NCBI RefSeq assembly: GCF_029210365.1
Contig: NZ_JARGES010000032.1
Span: 1 to 64,000, forward strand
Reading direction: 5' to 3'
Length of the DNA stretch: 64,000 nt
Source of the DNA: Mesorhizobium sp. YIM 152430
Lineage (GTDB): Bacteria > Pseudomonadota > Alphaproteobacteria > Rhizobiales > Rhizobiaceae
Shown: positions 19,101 to 27,062 of the stretch, piece by piece
Position numbering within the stretch: position 1 is the first letter of the stretch
How the letters are laid out: each line of letters begins with the position of its first letter
Program-made: the position numbers and the translations under genes
Notes under the pieces: generated by a model
Seen by the model: only the letters and a program-made list of their open reading frames with translations
What the model was told of the DNA's origin: nothing
Database searches by the model: none

Positions 19101-20251
19101 TGATTGCGCTCATCGATCGGCGTTGCGGTGATCCACTGGTCGATAGCGGCAAGGAAACAGAGGAAGACAAGCGCGCACGCGGTCGCCGAAAATTCTGGCA
19201 GCTCAATGCCGTGCTTTATCGGACGCCCGGTCATGACGCCGCGTGGCAGGAACTCAAGACTGATCCGCAGGCAATCTTCGGTTTCGAAGGCCGCCTTGGC
19301 CGAATGTACGAGCGGGAAGACGACGACCATCCGCCTATAACGGCGGAGACCATCTACAAGGTCATGGATGCGTTCGTGCCGGTTTGGCCGAAGGTTCATC
19401 TGCCGAGCAGCTGGGGCACAGGCGATCCCGAAGACCAGACGGCTTATCGTTTCCTGCGGGATTGCATCTGGAGGATCGCGGAGGATGCGCCGGAGCGCAG
19501 GATAGAGGTGCTCGACCGCATGCTTCCCGATGCGCGTTTTGCGGACTACCACGAGGCGATGCTGACGATGCGGGCCGAAGCCCAGCGAAAACTCGCACTT
19601 CAAGATTTCAGGGCGCCGCGTCCGTTGGAGATATACAAGATGCTCGAAGAAAACGACGTGGCGTCGGTCGAGGACCTTCGGGCCTTGATGGTCGAGCAGT
19701 TGGAAGAGCTGCAGCGTTGGCTCAACGGCTCGGAGACCGATCCGCTTGTTTCCTTCTATTACGGCGACAAGCGCGTCGATGAAAACACCGCGCGCAACAG
19801 GATCGTGGATCAACTGCAAGGGCAAATGAAGGCCCTTGGCTTGTCGATCGTGATCGAGCGTTACATGGCGGGCGGCAATCGCTGTGACATCACCGCGTCC
19901 GCCATTCTGGAAGGACGCAATCGCCTTCTCGTGACGGAGGTGAAGGGCCAGTGGAACGACGAGCTATACTCGGCTGCCGCCGCACAGTTGGATCAGCGAT
20001 ACGCGATTCACCCCGACGCTGCGCGTCAGGGCGTCTATATCGCACTGTGGTTTGGCAACGGCGAAAAGGTCAACGGTCTGGTTGATGCGAGCGTCACATC
20101 GGCCGGCGATCTGAAGGCGCGCATTCTCGATAAGATGACGGATGAGCTGAAGGCGCGGGTTGACGTGGTTGTGCTCGACCTGTCGCGGCCGCCCAAATTG
20201 CCGAAGCCGCCTAAAAAGACGTCTGCGAAGAAGGCCGCGCCCAAAAACTAA
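16109..20251 (+). CDS. NACHT-type NTPase with C-terminal PD-(D/E)XK-like domain
   Basis: A very large protein (up to 1380 aa). Walker A LAEPGAGKTELL is at about 61-72 and a NACHT-style Walker B, LVIDAMDEV, at 101-109; a sensor-like SRSAEW follows. Long helical repeats fill the middle, typical of STAND sensors. An unusual CTCAPKHAYACTC cluster near residue 590 could bind zinc. Near residues 1250-1290, CDITAS followed by LLVTEVKGQW and a downstream Gln resemble a PD-(D/E)XK nuclease core. A Lys/Pro-rich tail ends the protein. The start is uncertain: TTG at 16109 overlaps the helicase gene, TTG at 16181 is an alternative, and neither has a good ribosome-binding site. A bacterial NLR-like antiphage protein is the best reading. 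Confidence 0.8.
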   Translation: MFAVANIESLDWLAVEWTVWSLRNLTIGGGLTVYISRALVVDEKTFTEEELLQVGTVFVVLAEPGAGKTELLKALAGLLQANRTRASIFQNKPGLAGTGPLVIDAMDEVARIDTVATDKIIAMASETPAATVVFASRSAEWDRSRTAYVEQCFGAKPVVVHLRPFNEDEQRQLFESKFPSEHFEAFAAEVHQFGLGPLLGNPQFLILFGEAYIESGRVFTSKAKIFSDAIRRLAHEANTERPIPKLKPPLDAIIAVAGEVFAKLLLSGATGIATVESLSDRDFPYINALCRDASNAPFLIDTRLLKPSDDPDEHEPIHRIVAEYCAASYLVGRIEDPKDRLSLERVLAVVAPNGVTRDELRGMAGWMAALGHQPLQLRLIELDPYAVLANGDPSQLTTAAKRALLSALDKLADLEPLFRRSDTWRRFNVGQFFTPDILGPVRTILRKPGQFRTLVLELLIDTDAAASLLPELSVLVLNTATDSDTRKWVGEVLLAAGTFDPAVEFDALVAEGSATSLEIVARWVTKRGVESVGAAKVADLLDKLSVLYGTPNRRHRDGTSRYFIDRLVQSFTLAEVTNFLDALTTGLVCTCAPKHAYACTCRYGKSKILGRLLDRYFELAEAGTHDPARIWQWIRSLHFQSNATTERSASVKHLVANDELRRDLQRRAVEGLRGEQAQNAVIELYSSHAHSGLHMHVGDPDALSQYAFDHNMVDVWGSLLSGHNLWGKEKGPKALRATQRAQSQFSPDFMRLWARRERARREYWRDERRVTHIRGRKKRAEKEAAVEANNRAHLRANLAEIEAGRHGWWLTEFTRAFLYHPDELECMVDNPQTPLRALRNCLPFVEPHIPTVEQLGQRKSTNIAEILLAALIVLYRDGVDLTILDPRILAAAKTEATSSYPVFKDSEADGEAFEAALDAALFKEPGSAETFLRAYIEPQLAEPENAPQHVYWLNNKPAFHDLRATLPMEWLERFPQMPQEAMRPLFGMASQYGRREDLIALIDRRCGDPLVDSGKETEEDKRARGRRKFWQLNAVLYRTPGHDAAWQELKTDPQAIFGFEGRLGRMYEREDDDHPPITAETIYKVMDAFVPVWPKVHLPSSWGTGDPEDQTAYRFLRDCIWRIAEDAPERRIEVLDRMLPDARFADYHEAMLTMRAEAQRKLALQDFRAPRPLEIYKMLEENDVASVEDLRALMVEQLEELQRWLNGSETDPLVSFYYGDKRVDENTARNRIVDQLQGQMKALGLSIVIERYMAGGNRCDITASAILEGRNRLLVTEVKGQWNDELYSAAAAQLDQRYAIHPDAARQGVYIALWFGNGEKVNGLVDASVTSAGDLKARILDKMTDELKARVDVVVLDLSRPPKLPKPPKKTSAKKAAPKN

Positions 20252-20763
20252 AGCCAGCCGCTAGGGTGAAACCCAAGCCCTTGCCAGCTTAGAAGATTGG
20301 GGCAAGGATGCCCGTCTCATTTGTGGCATCGCGCTCGTCAAGTCACGCGTTGTTTACTGAAGGCAAGCGGAACAACTATTTCTAGGTCCCCATCCAATGC
20401 CTTGGTCGCACACTAGCGTACATCCAGCTGTGGTGAGCGGCTGCTATCCCAGCTCCGCGTACAGAAGCTGACCGTCCGGAAGCGGCCCCTCTTCGGTCAT
20501 TCGTGCCGACCGCAGCAAATGTCCGTTCTCCGCCCTGTCAGGACCTTGCTGCTTAGTGCAACGAGTGACTGCTTCCGGTAACTAAGTCCAGGATAGTGAA
20601 CGGCTGAACCGGGGGCGCATTCCTGTCCGGCTCATTTGGAGCCGTTCGCGGACCGTCCGCTTTTCAGCGAAAAACATGAGAAAGCTGACCTAATACGGTC
20701 ACTCAATCGGTGGAAAGGAAGGGCCTGATATCCAACCTTCTCCACCCAGAAACCCAATACTTG
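20252..20763. other. Gene-free stretch after the defence island
   Basis: About 510 bp between two converging units (NACHT gene on plus, VIT gene on minus). No convincing coding frame, RNA gene or transposon end. It probably marks the seam between the defence island and the metal-redox cluster. Confidence 0.4.
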
Positions 20764-21465
20764 CTACCCAACCGTGACGCCAAACAACGCTCCTACCGCT
20801 GCTGTCGCAGCCATTGCGAGAGCGCCCCAGAGGGTGACCCGCGCAGCGCCCCGAATGATACCAGCGCCGCCGGCGGATGCGCCCAGACCGCCGAGGACCG
20901 CGAGGCCGACGATCGTCAATGCCGCCACGAACAGCGCAATCGACGTTTCAGGCGCCAATAGAACGACGATCAGCGGAACGACCGCACCCACGGCGAATGT
21001 GAGAGCTGAGACCAGCGCCGCCTGGATCGGGCGTGCCGTCACGGTCTCGGAGATGCCGAGTTCGTCGCGGGCATGCGATCCGAGCGCGTCGCGTTCGGTC
21101 AGCTGGTGGGCCACCTTTTCCGCCAGGTCGCGATCCAGCCCCCGTTCTACGTAGATCCGGGTGAGCTCCTCGAGCTCTGCCTCAGGCGTTTCCGCCAGCT
21201 CGCGGGTCTCGCGGGCAAGATCGGCTTGTTCCGCATCAGTCTGCGAACTGACCGAGACGTATTCGCCTGCGGCCATGGACATCGCACCGGCCACGAGGCC
21301 AGCCAGCCCCGCGATCAGGACCTCCGGCTTTCCCGATCCTGCCGCGGCGACGCCGACCACGAGGCTTGCCGTCGAGACGAGCCCGTCGTTGGCGCCGAGA
21401 ACGGCGGCCCGCAGCCAGCCGATGCGATGCACCATGTGGATTTCGGAATGCGAGAGGCGGCTCAT
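20764..21465 (-). CDS. VIT/CCC1-family iron or manganese transporter
   Basis: A 233-aa membrane protein of the VIT1/CCC1/nodulin-21 family. Its opening HSEIHMVHRIGWLRAAVLGANDGLVSTASLVVG is diagnostic (GANDG motif, first membrane helix). The next helix, AGAMSMAAGEYVSVSSQTD, carries the conserved metal-site residues; an acidic cytosolic helix pair follows (ELEELTRIYVERGL), then three more membrane helices. Relatives move Fe2+ or Mn2+ out of the cytosol. It is the last gene of the operon and overlaps the P-type ATPase gene by 4 bp, so both probably handle the same metal. Confidence 0.9.
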   Translation of the reverse strand: MSRLSHSEIHMVHRIGWLRAAVLGANDGLVSTASLVVGVAAAGSGKPEVLIAGLAGLVAGAMSMAAGEYVSVSSQTDAEQADLARETRELAETPEAELEELTRIYVERGLDRDLAEKVAHQLTERDALGSHARDELGISETVTARPIQAALVSALTFAVGAVVPLIVVLLAPETSIALFVAALTIVGLAVLGGLGASAGGAGIIRGAARVTLWGALAMAATAAVGALFGVTVG

Positions 21466-23378
21466 GGCGTGGCTCCTTGCGCGATGTCGTCCTGCCCGGA
21501 GGAGACAGCCTTTGGTTTCGGAGGGGTGGGTTCATGGGGCGCGATGCGCAGCGCACGGAGGGCGTTCAGGATAACTGCAACGTCGATGACCTCCTGCAGG
21601 AGCGCACCCTGCACCGGAGTGAGATAGCCGAAAGCCGCCGCGATCATGCCCATGACCGACAGCCCGATCCCGGCGACAACGCTTTCAACAGCGATGCGCC
21701 GCGCGCCGCGCGCGATCTCGATCCCCGGCCCGAGCCGGTCGATACGGTCGACCAACAGCACGACGTCTGCCGCCTCCGCCGATGCAGCGGCCCCGCGTGC
21801 GCCCATCGCGACACCCACATCGGCCGCCGCGAGGGCCGGCGCGTCGTTGACGCCGTCGCCAACCATCATCACGGGCCCGCGCTTGCGCTCGGAGAGAACC
21901 AGCAGAACCTTCTGGTCGGGCGTGAGCCCGGCGCGCAGCCCGTCGAGGCCAAGCCCCTCGGTCACGCGCTCGGCCACGTCGGCGCGGTCGCCGGTGGCGA
22001 GCAGGATTCGCGCGATCCCCTCGCCGCGCAGCCCGTCGAGCATGGCGCCCGCGCCGTCGCGCAGGGGATCGGACATCACGAGATGCCCCGCCATGCGCCC
22101 GTCGACCGCGACCGCGACGAGGACCGACCCGGCGGCAATGGCCGAATGATCGCCGGGCCTCCGTCCGACGCGGGAGGCGACGAAGGCATCGCCGCCGACG
22201 ATGACCTTCCGGCCCTCGACATGGCCCACGACGCCTTCACCCGGGATCTCAGCCACGTCCGACGGAACCGGCAGCGTGAAGCCGCGCGCCTTCGCGGCCG
22301 CAACGATGGCCTGCGCCACGGGGTGCTTGGACGCCTGGTCGAGCGCCGCAGCGAGGCGCAGTATGTCGTCCTCCGCCATCCCGTCGTGGCTATCAATCGA
22401 GACGATCTGCGGCCGGCCGTCCGTCAGCGTGCCGGTCTTGTCGAGGATCAGCGTTCGGATGCGCGCCATCGTCTCGAGCGGTCCCGCGCCCTTTATCAGC
22501 ACCCCGAAATGCGCGGCACGCGACAGCCCGGCCACCAGCGCCACAGGCACGGCCAGGATCAGCGGACAGGGCGTGGCGACGACGAGCACGGCGACGGCCC
22601 GGATCGGGTCGCCGGTGAACCACCATGCAGCGAAGGCAATGCTGACCGTGACCGCCAGAAACCCCAGCGACCAACGGTCGGCCAGCCGCGACATCGGCGC
22701 CTTCGAGGCCTGCGCCTCCTCGACCAGCCGGACGATCCCGGCATAAGTGCTGTCCTTGGCTTCTCTCGTCGCCGTCAGATCGAACGCCTCGCCTGCGTTT
22801 GTGGAGCCGCTCATGGCTTCGGCGCCGTGGGCGAGGCGCACTGGCAGGGACTCGCCCGTCAGCGCGGAGGTGTCGACGAAGGCCGTCTCCGAGGCCACCG
22901 TGCCGTCCACCGGCACCACGTCGCCCTGACGGATCAGGAGGCGGTCGCCGGGCGCGATGTGGTCGAGCGGGATCTCCTCCAGCCCGCCGTTGCGGTGGCG
23001 GGTCGCGGTCCGCGGCACGCGGGAGAGGAGGTCGTGCATCTCGCGCCGGGCGCGGCCTTCGGCGAAGGCTTCGAGGAATGTGCCGCCGGAATACATCACC
23101 GCGACCACCGCCGCGGCGAGGGTCTCGCCGAAGACGAGCGCCGCCGACATCGACAGCGCTGCGACGATATCGAGGCCCACCTCGCCGGAGCGCAGGCTGC
23201 GCAGAATCTCGACCACGAGTGCAGCGAGCGCGGGAACGACGCCGGCGATCCAGATCAGGTTCGCTGCTTCGGGTCGGCCGGAAAAGTAGAAGGCAAGTCC
23301 CGCAATCAGGCCGGTCGCGGCAATGAGCAGGATAGCGGTCTTGAAGCGGTCGGTCCGTGTCGTTTCCATGCGGCTCAT
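21462..23378 (-). CDS. Heavy-metal P1B-type ATPase with TPCP motif
   Basis: A 638-aa P-type ATPase. Visible motifs: actuator TGES (ALTGESLPV), membrane metal motif VATPCPLILAVPVAL, phosphorylation DKTGTLTDG, and MVGDGVNDAPALAAADVGVAMG. There is no N-terminal CXXC metal-binding domain. In the P1B classification CPC marks Cu or Zn/Cd pumps and SPC marks Co/Fe pumps; TPCP is the mark of the small P1B-5 group, linked to Ni and Fe export. Many P1B-5 enzymes carry a C-terminal hemerythrin domain; this one does not. Its neighbours (VIT transporter, ferric-reductase-like genes) favour iron. Overlaps of 4 bp with genes on both sides show an operon. Confidence 0.88.
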   Translation of the reverse strand: MSRMETTRTDRFKTAILLIAATGLIAGLAFYFSGRPEAANLIWIAGVVPALAALVVEILRSLRSGEVGLDIVAALSMSAALVFGETLAAAVVAVMYSGGTFLEAFAEGRARREMHDLLSRVPRTATRHRNGGLEEIPLDHIAPGDRLLIRQGDVVPVDGTVASETAFVDTSALTGESLPVRLAHGAEAMSGSTNAGEAFDLTATREAKDSTYAGIVRLVEEAQASKAPMSRLADRWSLGFLAVTVSIAFAAWWFTGDPIRAVAVLVVATPCPLILAVPVALVAGLSRAAHFGVLIKGAGPLETMARIRTLILDKTGTLTDGRPQIVSIDSHDGMAEDDILRLAAALDQASKHPVAQAIVAAAKARGFTLPVPSDVAEIPGEGVVGHVEGRKVIVGGDAFVASRVGRRPGDHSAIAAGSVLVAVAVDGRMAGHLVMSDPLRDGAGAMLDGLRGEGIARILLATGDRADVAERVTEGLGLDGLRAGLTPDQKVLLVLSERKRGPVMMVGDGVNDAPALAAADVGVAMGARGAAASAEAADVVLLVDRIDRLGPGIEIARGARRIAVESVVAGIGLSVMGMIAAAFGYLTPVQGALLQEVIDVAVILNALRALRIAPHEPTPPKPKAVSSGQDDIAQGATP

Positions 23379-24355
23379 CTCCCCTCGGCTGAGGCGATTG
23401 CCGCTGGCTCTTCGGAAAATAGTCGTCCGACTCCCACGCCCCGTGCGCTGGCATCATCATCGCGCAAGAGAAACAGGGCGTCGAGCCCGCTTCGTCTTGC
23501 GAGCGCAGCACCTTTGTCCGGCCCAAGCACCATGAGGGCCGTCGCCCACGCATCGGCCTCGGCACAGGTGCGGGCCACGACGGTGACGGAGGCCGGCGAC
23601 GCGATCAGCGGCACTCCCCGCATCGGGTCCATTGTGTGCGACAGGCGGCGCCCCTGCACCTCGACCCAGTGACGGTAGTCGCCCGAGGTGGCGACGGCGG
23701 CATCCTGCAGCGCGAGGATCGAATGCGGCGTCCGGCGCTCGGCGTCCGGCGCCTCGACCGCGATGGTCCACGCCTCACCGTCCGGCCGGAGGCCCATTGC
23801 ACGCATCTCTCCATCGATCCCGACGAGGGCATCGGAAATCCAATGATCGCGCAGCGTCTCGGCGAGCCGGTCGACGCCATAGCCTTTGGCGATGCCGTTG
23901 AGGTCGAGCTTCAGGACTGCGGCCTTGCGCACGCGGGCGTCGTCCATCTCCAGCACCTCATGTGCCGGGCGGCGCGAGGTTTCCATCGCGGCGCGGATGC
24001 CATCCGGCGCGGCGGCCTCCGGTCCGAAGCCCCAGGCTGTCACCGCATCGCCCATGCCGATATCGAAGGCTCCGCCGGAGGCACGCCCGATCTCGAGGCC
24101 GAGGCGCAGCACCTCGGCGAGACGGGCTGGAACCGTCACCCATTCTCCCACCGGCGCCGCATTGAGCTGCATCAGGTCGCTGCCCGGGTTCCAGGTCGAC
24201 ATCTGTCCGTCCACCTCGTCCACAGCCGCCTGCAGCGCCGCGCGGATCGGGGCCGGGTCGAAGTCCGGCTCCGCGAAGAATAGCGCCGACCAGCGCGTGC
24301 CCATGGTCGCCCCATTCAGGGCGTGCCTCGTCAGCTCAGTAGACATCTTCGACAT
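23375..24355 (-). CDS. apbE: FAD:protein FMN transferase
   Basis: A 326-aa ApbE family protein. It covalently attaches FMN from FAD to a Thr/Ser of exported redox proteins. Typical elements are present: MGTRWSALFF near the N-terminus (start of the ApbE fold), GGAFDIGMG, LDLNGIAKGYGVDRLAE (FAD-binding loop) and SGDYRHWVEVQGRRLSHTMDP, cut here by one residue from longer family text. No clear lipoprotein signal is seen, so the enzyme may be cytosolic or exported another way. GGAGG precedes the ATG at 24355. It overlaps the reductase gene by 20 bp and the ATPase gene by 4 bp. Its substrate is likely a flavoprotein of this cluster. Confidence 0.92.
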   Translation of the reverse strand: MSKMSTELTRHALNGATMGTRWSALFFAEPDFDPAPIRAALQAAVDEVDGQMSTWNPGSDLMQLNAAPVGEWVTVPARLAEVLRLGLEIGRASGGAFDIGMGDAVTAWGFGPEAAAPDGIRAAMETSRRPAHEVLEMDDARVRKAAVLKLDLNGIAKGYGVDRLAETLRDHWISDALVGIDGEMRAMGLRPDGEAWTIAVEAPDAERRTPHSILALQDAAVATSGDYRHWVEVQGRRLSHTMDPMRGVPLIASPASVTVVARTCAEADAWATALMVLGPDKGAALARRSGLDALFLLRDDDASARGVGVGRLFSEEPAAIASAEGR

Positions 24356-26558
24356 ACCGCCCCTCCGCCTTCAGGACCGCCGGCGTCAGCCCGGAGGTCG
24401 CGAGGATCTCGGCCAGCGCCTCGGCCACGCCGGCGGCCATGTCCCGTCCGCCGCAGACCATCACGCGCGCGCCATTGCGGATGAGCTCTGCGACCTGAGT
24501 GGCCTCGCTGCGCAGCGCGTCCTGGACGTAATGGGGACGCGCCCCGCGCGAGACGGCCGTGACCAGCCGGCTTACACGCCCTTCGTCCTGCCATCCGGGG
24601 AACTCCTCGCCGTAGAAGAAATCGCTATCGGGATGGCGCATGCCGAAGAACAGATGGATCGGCCTGCGGCGCGTATTGCCGCGCACAAAGCCCGCGAGCG
24701 GCCCGATGCCGGTCCCTGCGCCGATCAGGATCAGGGGCGCCCGGCTTCGGCCCGGACGGAAGCCGGGGTTGGGGCGCAAGAAGGCGCTCACCGTGTCGCC
24801 AGGTTCCAGCGCTGTGAGCTGACCCGAGCAGAGGCCGCCGGGAAGCTTCTTGACCACGATCTCGATGAAGCCGTCGCGGCGTCCGGAGGCGAGCGAGTAG
24901 AGCCGCGGGACGAGACTTCCCTCCGGAAGGACGCCGATCAGGTCACCGGCCTCGAACCGCGCGAAGCCGTCGCCTCGCAGCCGTTGCCAGAGTGAGACGT
25001 GCGGAAGCGCGAAACGGAGGATCGCCGTCGGGGCCTGCACCTCAGCGCCGTAGTCGCGGCGCGATACGAGGGTCAGCGTCTCGGTTTTCGGCAGAACCGG
25101 CTGATGCGACAGTTCGAGCGCAATGCCGAGAACGTCTCCCAGCGCACGGCCCCAACGGGCGAAATCCTGCGGCGATTGCCGGTCGATTGTGTCGAGCGGC
25201 AGAAGCTCGGGCCAACCCTTCGCCTGCGCCGCTGCCGCGACGTCCCTTGCGAAGGCGCAATAGGCCGGAAAGCTGCGGTCGCCGAAGCCGAGCACCGCCA
25301 GAGAAATGTCCGGCGCCCGGTCGGAAGCGTTCAGCCGGTCGAGAAAGCCCTTCGCCGAGGCGGGCGCCGCGCCGTCGCCATAGGTTGCGGCGAGCAGGAT
25401 GATCCGCTGGGCCGTAGCGTAGCGTTCTGGCGCGAAGGCCGACATCGGTGCTGTGTGCACCTTCTGCCCGGCTTGCGTCAGTGCGGTGTGGAGCGTGGCC
25501 GCAAATCCCCAGGTGCTGCCGCCCTCGCTGCCGACGAGCAGGATCGTCTCGGCACGTCCCGCGGGCTGATTGCTTCGGATGCGCGGCCGCCCCCTCCGTC
25601 CCGCGAGCCAGACGACAACGCCAGTCACGCCCATGGCCGGGACGCCGAGCGCCATCAGGCCCAGAACGAGGCCAAGCGTCGCCGCACCCTGTCCGGTGTG
25701 CAGCATGTAGATGGTTTCCGAAACGCGTTCCCACCCGGTCAGGTCAGTCCAGGCCAGCAGCGCCCCGGTGCCCTGATCGAGATACCCGGTCCCACGGTCG
25801 GTCTTCAGCGTGAAGACGTCCGTAGCGTCGCCGGGATAGGGAAAGCTCAGTTCGCGCAACTCGGCGACGGGCGTCTGCTGCAGCGTGGCCATCCGGTCCA
25901 GCGCAAACCCCGTCGCTCCACTGACCTCGGTCGGTATGGCCGGGATGGCGCCGCCATCCGGCAGGAGATCGAAGGTCGACGCCGTCATCCAGAGGGCGGT
26001 CGTGGAAGACAGAACGAAGCCGACGACGGCGATCCGGGCGATCTCGACGTGCAGCCGCCCGGCAAGCGGTCCGCGCAAGCGCGCGAACCAGTGTCGCCAG
26101 CCGCCCGCCCGCCGCGCGACCAGCGCCGCGCCGGAGAGCGAGAGGATCAGCATCGCGGCAGCCCCTGCGGCCGTGGCGATGCGCCCGCCGTCCCCGAGGA
26201 ACAGCGAACGGTGAAGGTTGGTGAGCCAGCGTTCGGCCTGGTTCGGGTCGGCCGAGGCCACGCCTTCACCCGTCGCCGGGTCGATCACGGCGGCACCCGG
26301 CGCGCCCTGATCGAACCAGTAGGCAGTGATCCGACCGGAGGGCGACCGCCGGATTTGCTCGACGCCCGGATAGACGGCCTCGATGCGGTCCGCGAGGGCG
26401 GCGACCGTGAGCCCGGTCTCCGGCTGCGGGGCGGCAAGCCGTTCGGCCGCAGGGAAGACCGACAGTGCCGCGCCACTCAGCGCGAGGATCGTGACGAGCG
26501 CGAGGGCCAGAAGACCCGGCCAGCGATGGAGTGCACGGATCATGGCCCCGATCCTCAC
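24336..26558 (-). CDS. PepSY-TM / flavodoxin / FNR-type reductase fusion
   Basis: A 740-aa membrane flavoprotein. Residues 1-330 form a PepSY-associated membrane domain: first helix LLALALVTILALSGAALSVF, a periplasmic PepSY part, then further helices including AAAMLILSLSGAALV. A cytosolic flavodoxin domain starts near residue 340 (ILLVGSEGGSTWGFAATL, FMN loop). A sulfite-reductase-like FAD/NAD(P) module follows, with RLYSLASGR, LIGAGTGIGPLAGFV, FFGMRHPDSDF and a C-terminal YVEDVY typical of NADPH-binding family members. It would pass electrons from NADPH across the membrane, plausibly to ferric iron or to a flavinylated exported partner. ApbE is encoded immediately downstream. Confidence 0.88.
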   Translation of the reverse strand: MRIGAMIRALHRWPGLLALALVTILALSGAALSVFPAAERLAAPQPETGLTVAALADRIEAVYPGVEQIRRSPSGRITAYWFDQGAPGAAVIDPATGEGVASADPNQAERWLTNLHRSLFLGDGGRIATAAGAAAMLILSLSGAALVARRAGGWRHWFARLRGPLAGRLHVEIARIAVVGFVLSSTTALWMTASTFDLLPDGGAIPAIPTEVSGATGFALDRMATLQQTPVAELRELSFPYPGDATDVFTLKTDRGTGYLDQGTGALLAWTDLTGWERVSETIYMLHTGQGAATLGLVLGLMALGVPAMGVTGVVVWLAGRRGRPRIRSNQPAGRAETILLVGSEGGSTWGFAATLHTALTQAGQKVHTAPMSAFAPERYATAQRIILLAATYGDGAAPASAKGFLDRLNASDRAPDISLAVLGFGDRSFPAYCAFARDVAAAAQAKGWPELLPLDTIDRQSPQDFARWGRALGDVLGIALELSHQPVLPKTETLTLVSRRDYGAEVQAPTAILRFALPHVSLWQRLRGDGFARFEAGDLIGVLPEGSLVPRLYSLASGRRDGFIEIVVKKLPGGLCSGQLTALEPGDTVSAFLRPNPGFRPGRSRAPLILIGAGTGIGPLAGFVRGNTRRRPIHLFFGMRHPDSDFFYGEEFPGWQDEGRVSRLVTAVSRGARPHYVQDALRSEATQVAELIRNGARVMVCGGRDMAAGVAEALAEILATSGLTPAVLKAEGRYVEDVY

Positions 26559-27025
26559 ATGTCGTAGGCGAAGCTGGCGATGTACCGGCGGCCGCTCACC
26601 GGCGTGCCCGCGCCATCGGTCGTGAGCGGCACCGCCACCTCGTTCGGACTGTCGCGCATGTCCTCGACGGCGGCGTCAATGTGCAGCGTGTAGCCCGCGT
26701 CGAAGAGCGCGTCGGCGAGGTCGAGCGTGATCTCGAGCGTGCGGCCCGCGCCGACGCTGGCGCCGGTGATGCCGTTGACCTGCGCAGTGTCGCCGCCGGT
26801 GGCTCGGTACCAGTCGCTCAGATGCTCGTAGTACTTGGACTTGCCGCCAGCCATCCAGAGACTGCCGACATAGGCGCCCGAGGTGTCGGTGACGTAGAGC
26901 GCGAGATAGGCCCCGTCGCCGCCGTAATTGTTGAGGGTCGTGGTGAGCGTCACAGGCCTCGCCATGGCGAGGCCGGGGAGCGTCAGCGCGGTGGTGAGCG
27001 CGAGCGTTGCAAGAAGCGATTTCAT
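26555..27025 (-). CDS. DUF2271 exported protein
   Basis: A 156-aa protein with a Sec signal peptide (MKSLLATLALTTALTLPGLAMA, cleavage after AMA). The mature part matches DUF2271, a periplasmic family regularly encoded beside PepSY reductases and ApbE: GAYVGSLWMAGGKSKYYEHLSDWYRA, with the GKSKYY element, then a beta-rich region ending in YIASFAYDM. Its role is unknown; it may be an electron carrier or the target of flavinylation. It overlaps the reductase gene by 4 bp and lies 37 bp after the Asp-rich gene. Confidence 0.85.
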   Translation of the reverse strand: MKSLLATLALTTALTLPGLAMARPVTLTTTLNNYGGDGAYLALYVTDTSGAYVGSLWMAGGKSKYYEHLSDWYRATGGDTAQVNGITGASVGAGRTLEITLDLADALFDAGYTLHIDAAVEDMRDSPNEVAVPLTTDGAGTPVSGRRYIASFAYDM

Positions 27026-27062
27026 CGGGTTGATCCTTTTTGGAGAGGAGCTCGAGAGCGGT

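Noticed and set aside
21366-23672. A 768-codon open frame on the plus strand opposite the P-type ATPase gene
   Set aside because: It is the antisense shadow of a well-conserved ATPase in high-GC DNA, with an Arg/His/Asp-rich low-complexity translation.
24999-26567. A 522-codon open frame opposite the PepSY-flavodoxin reductase
   Set aside because: The complementary strand encodes a clear multi-domain reductase; the frame lacks any domain.
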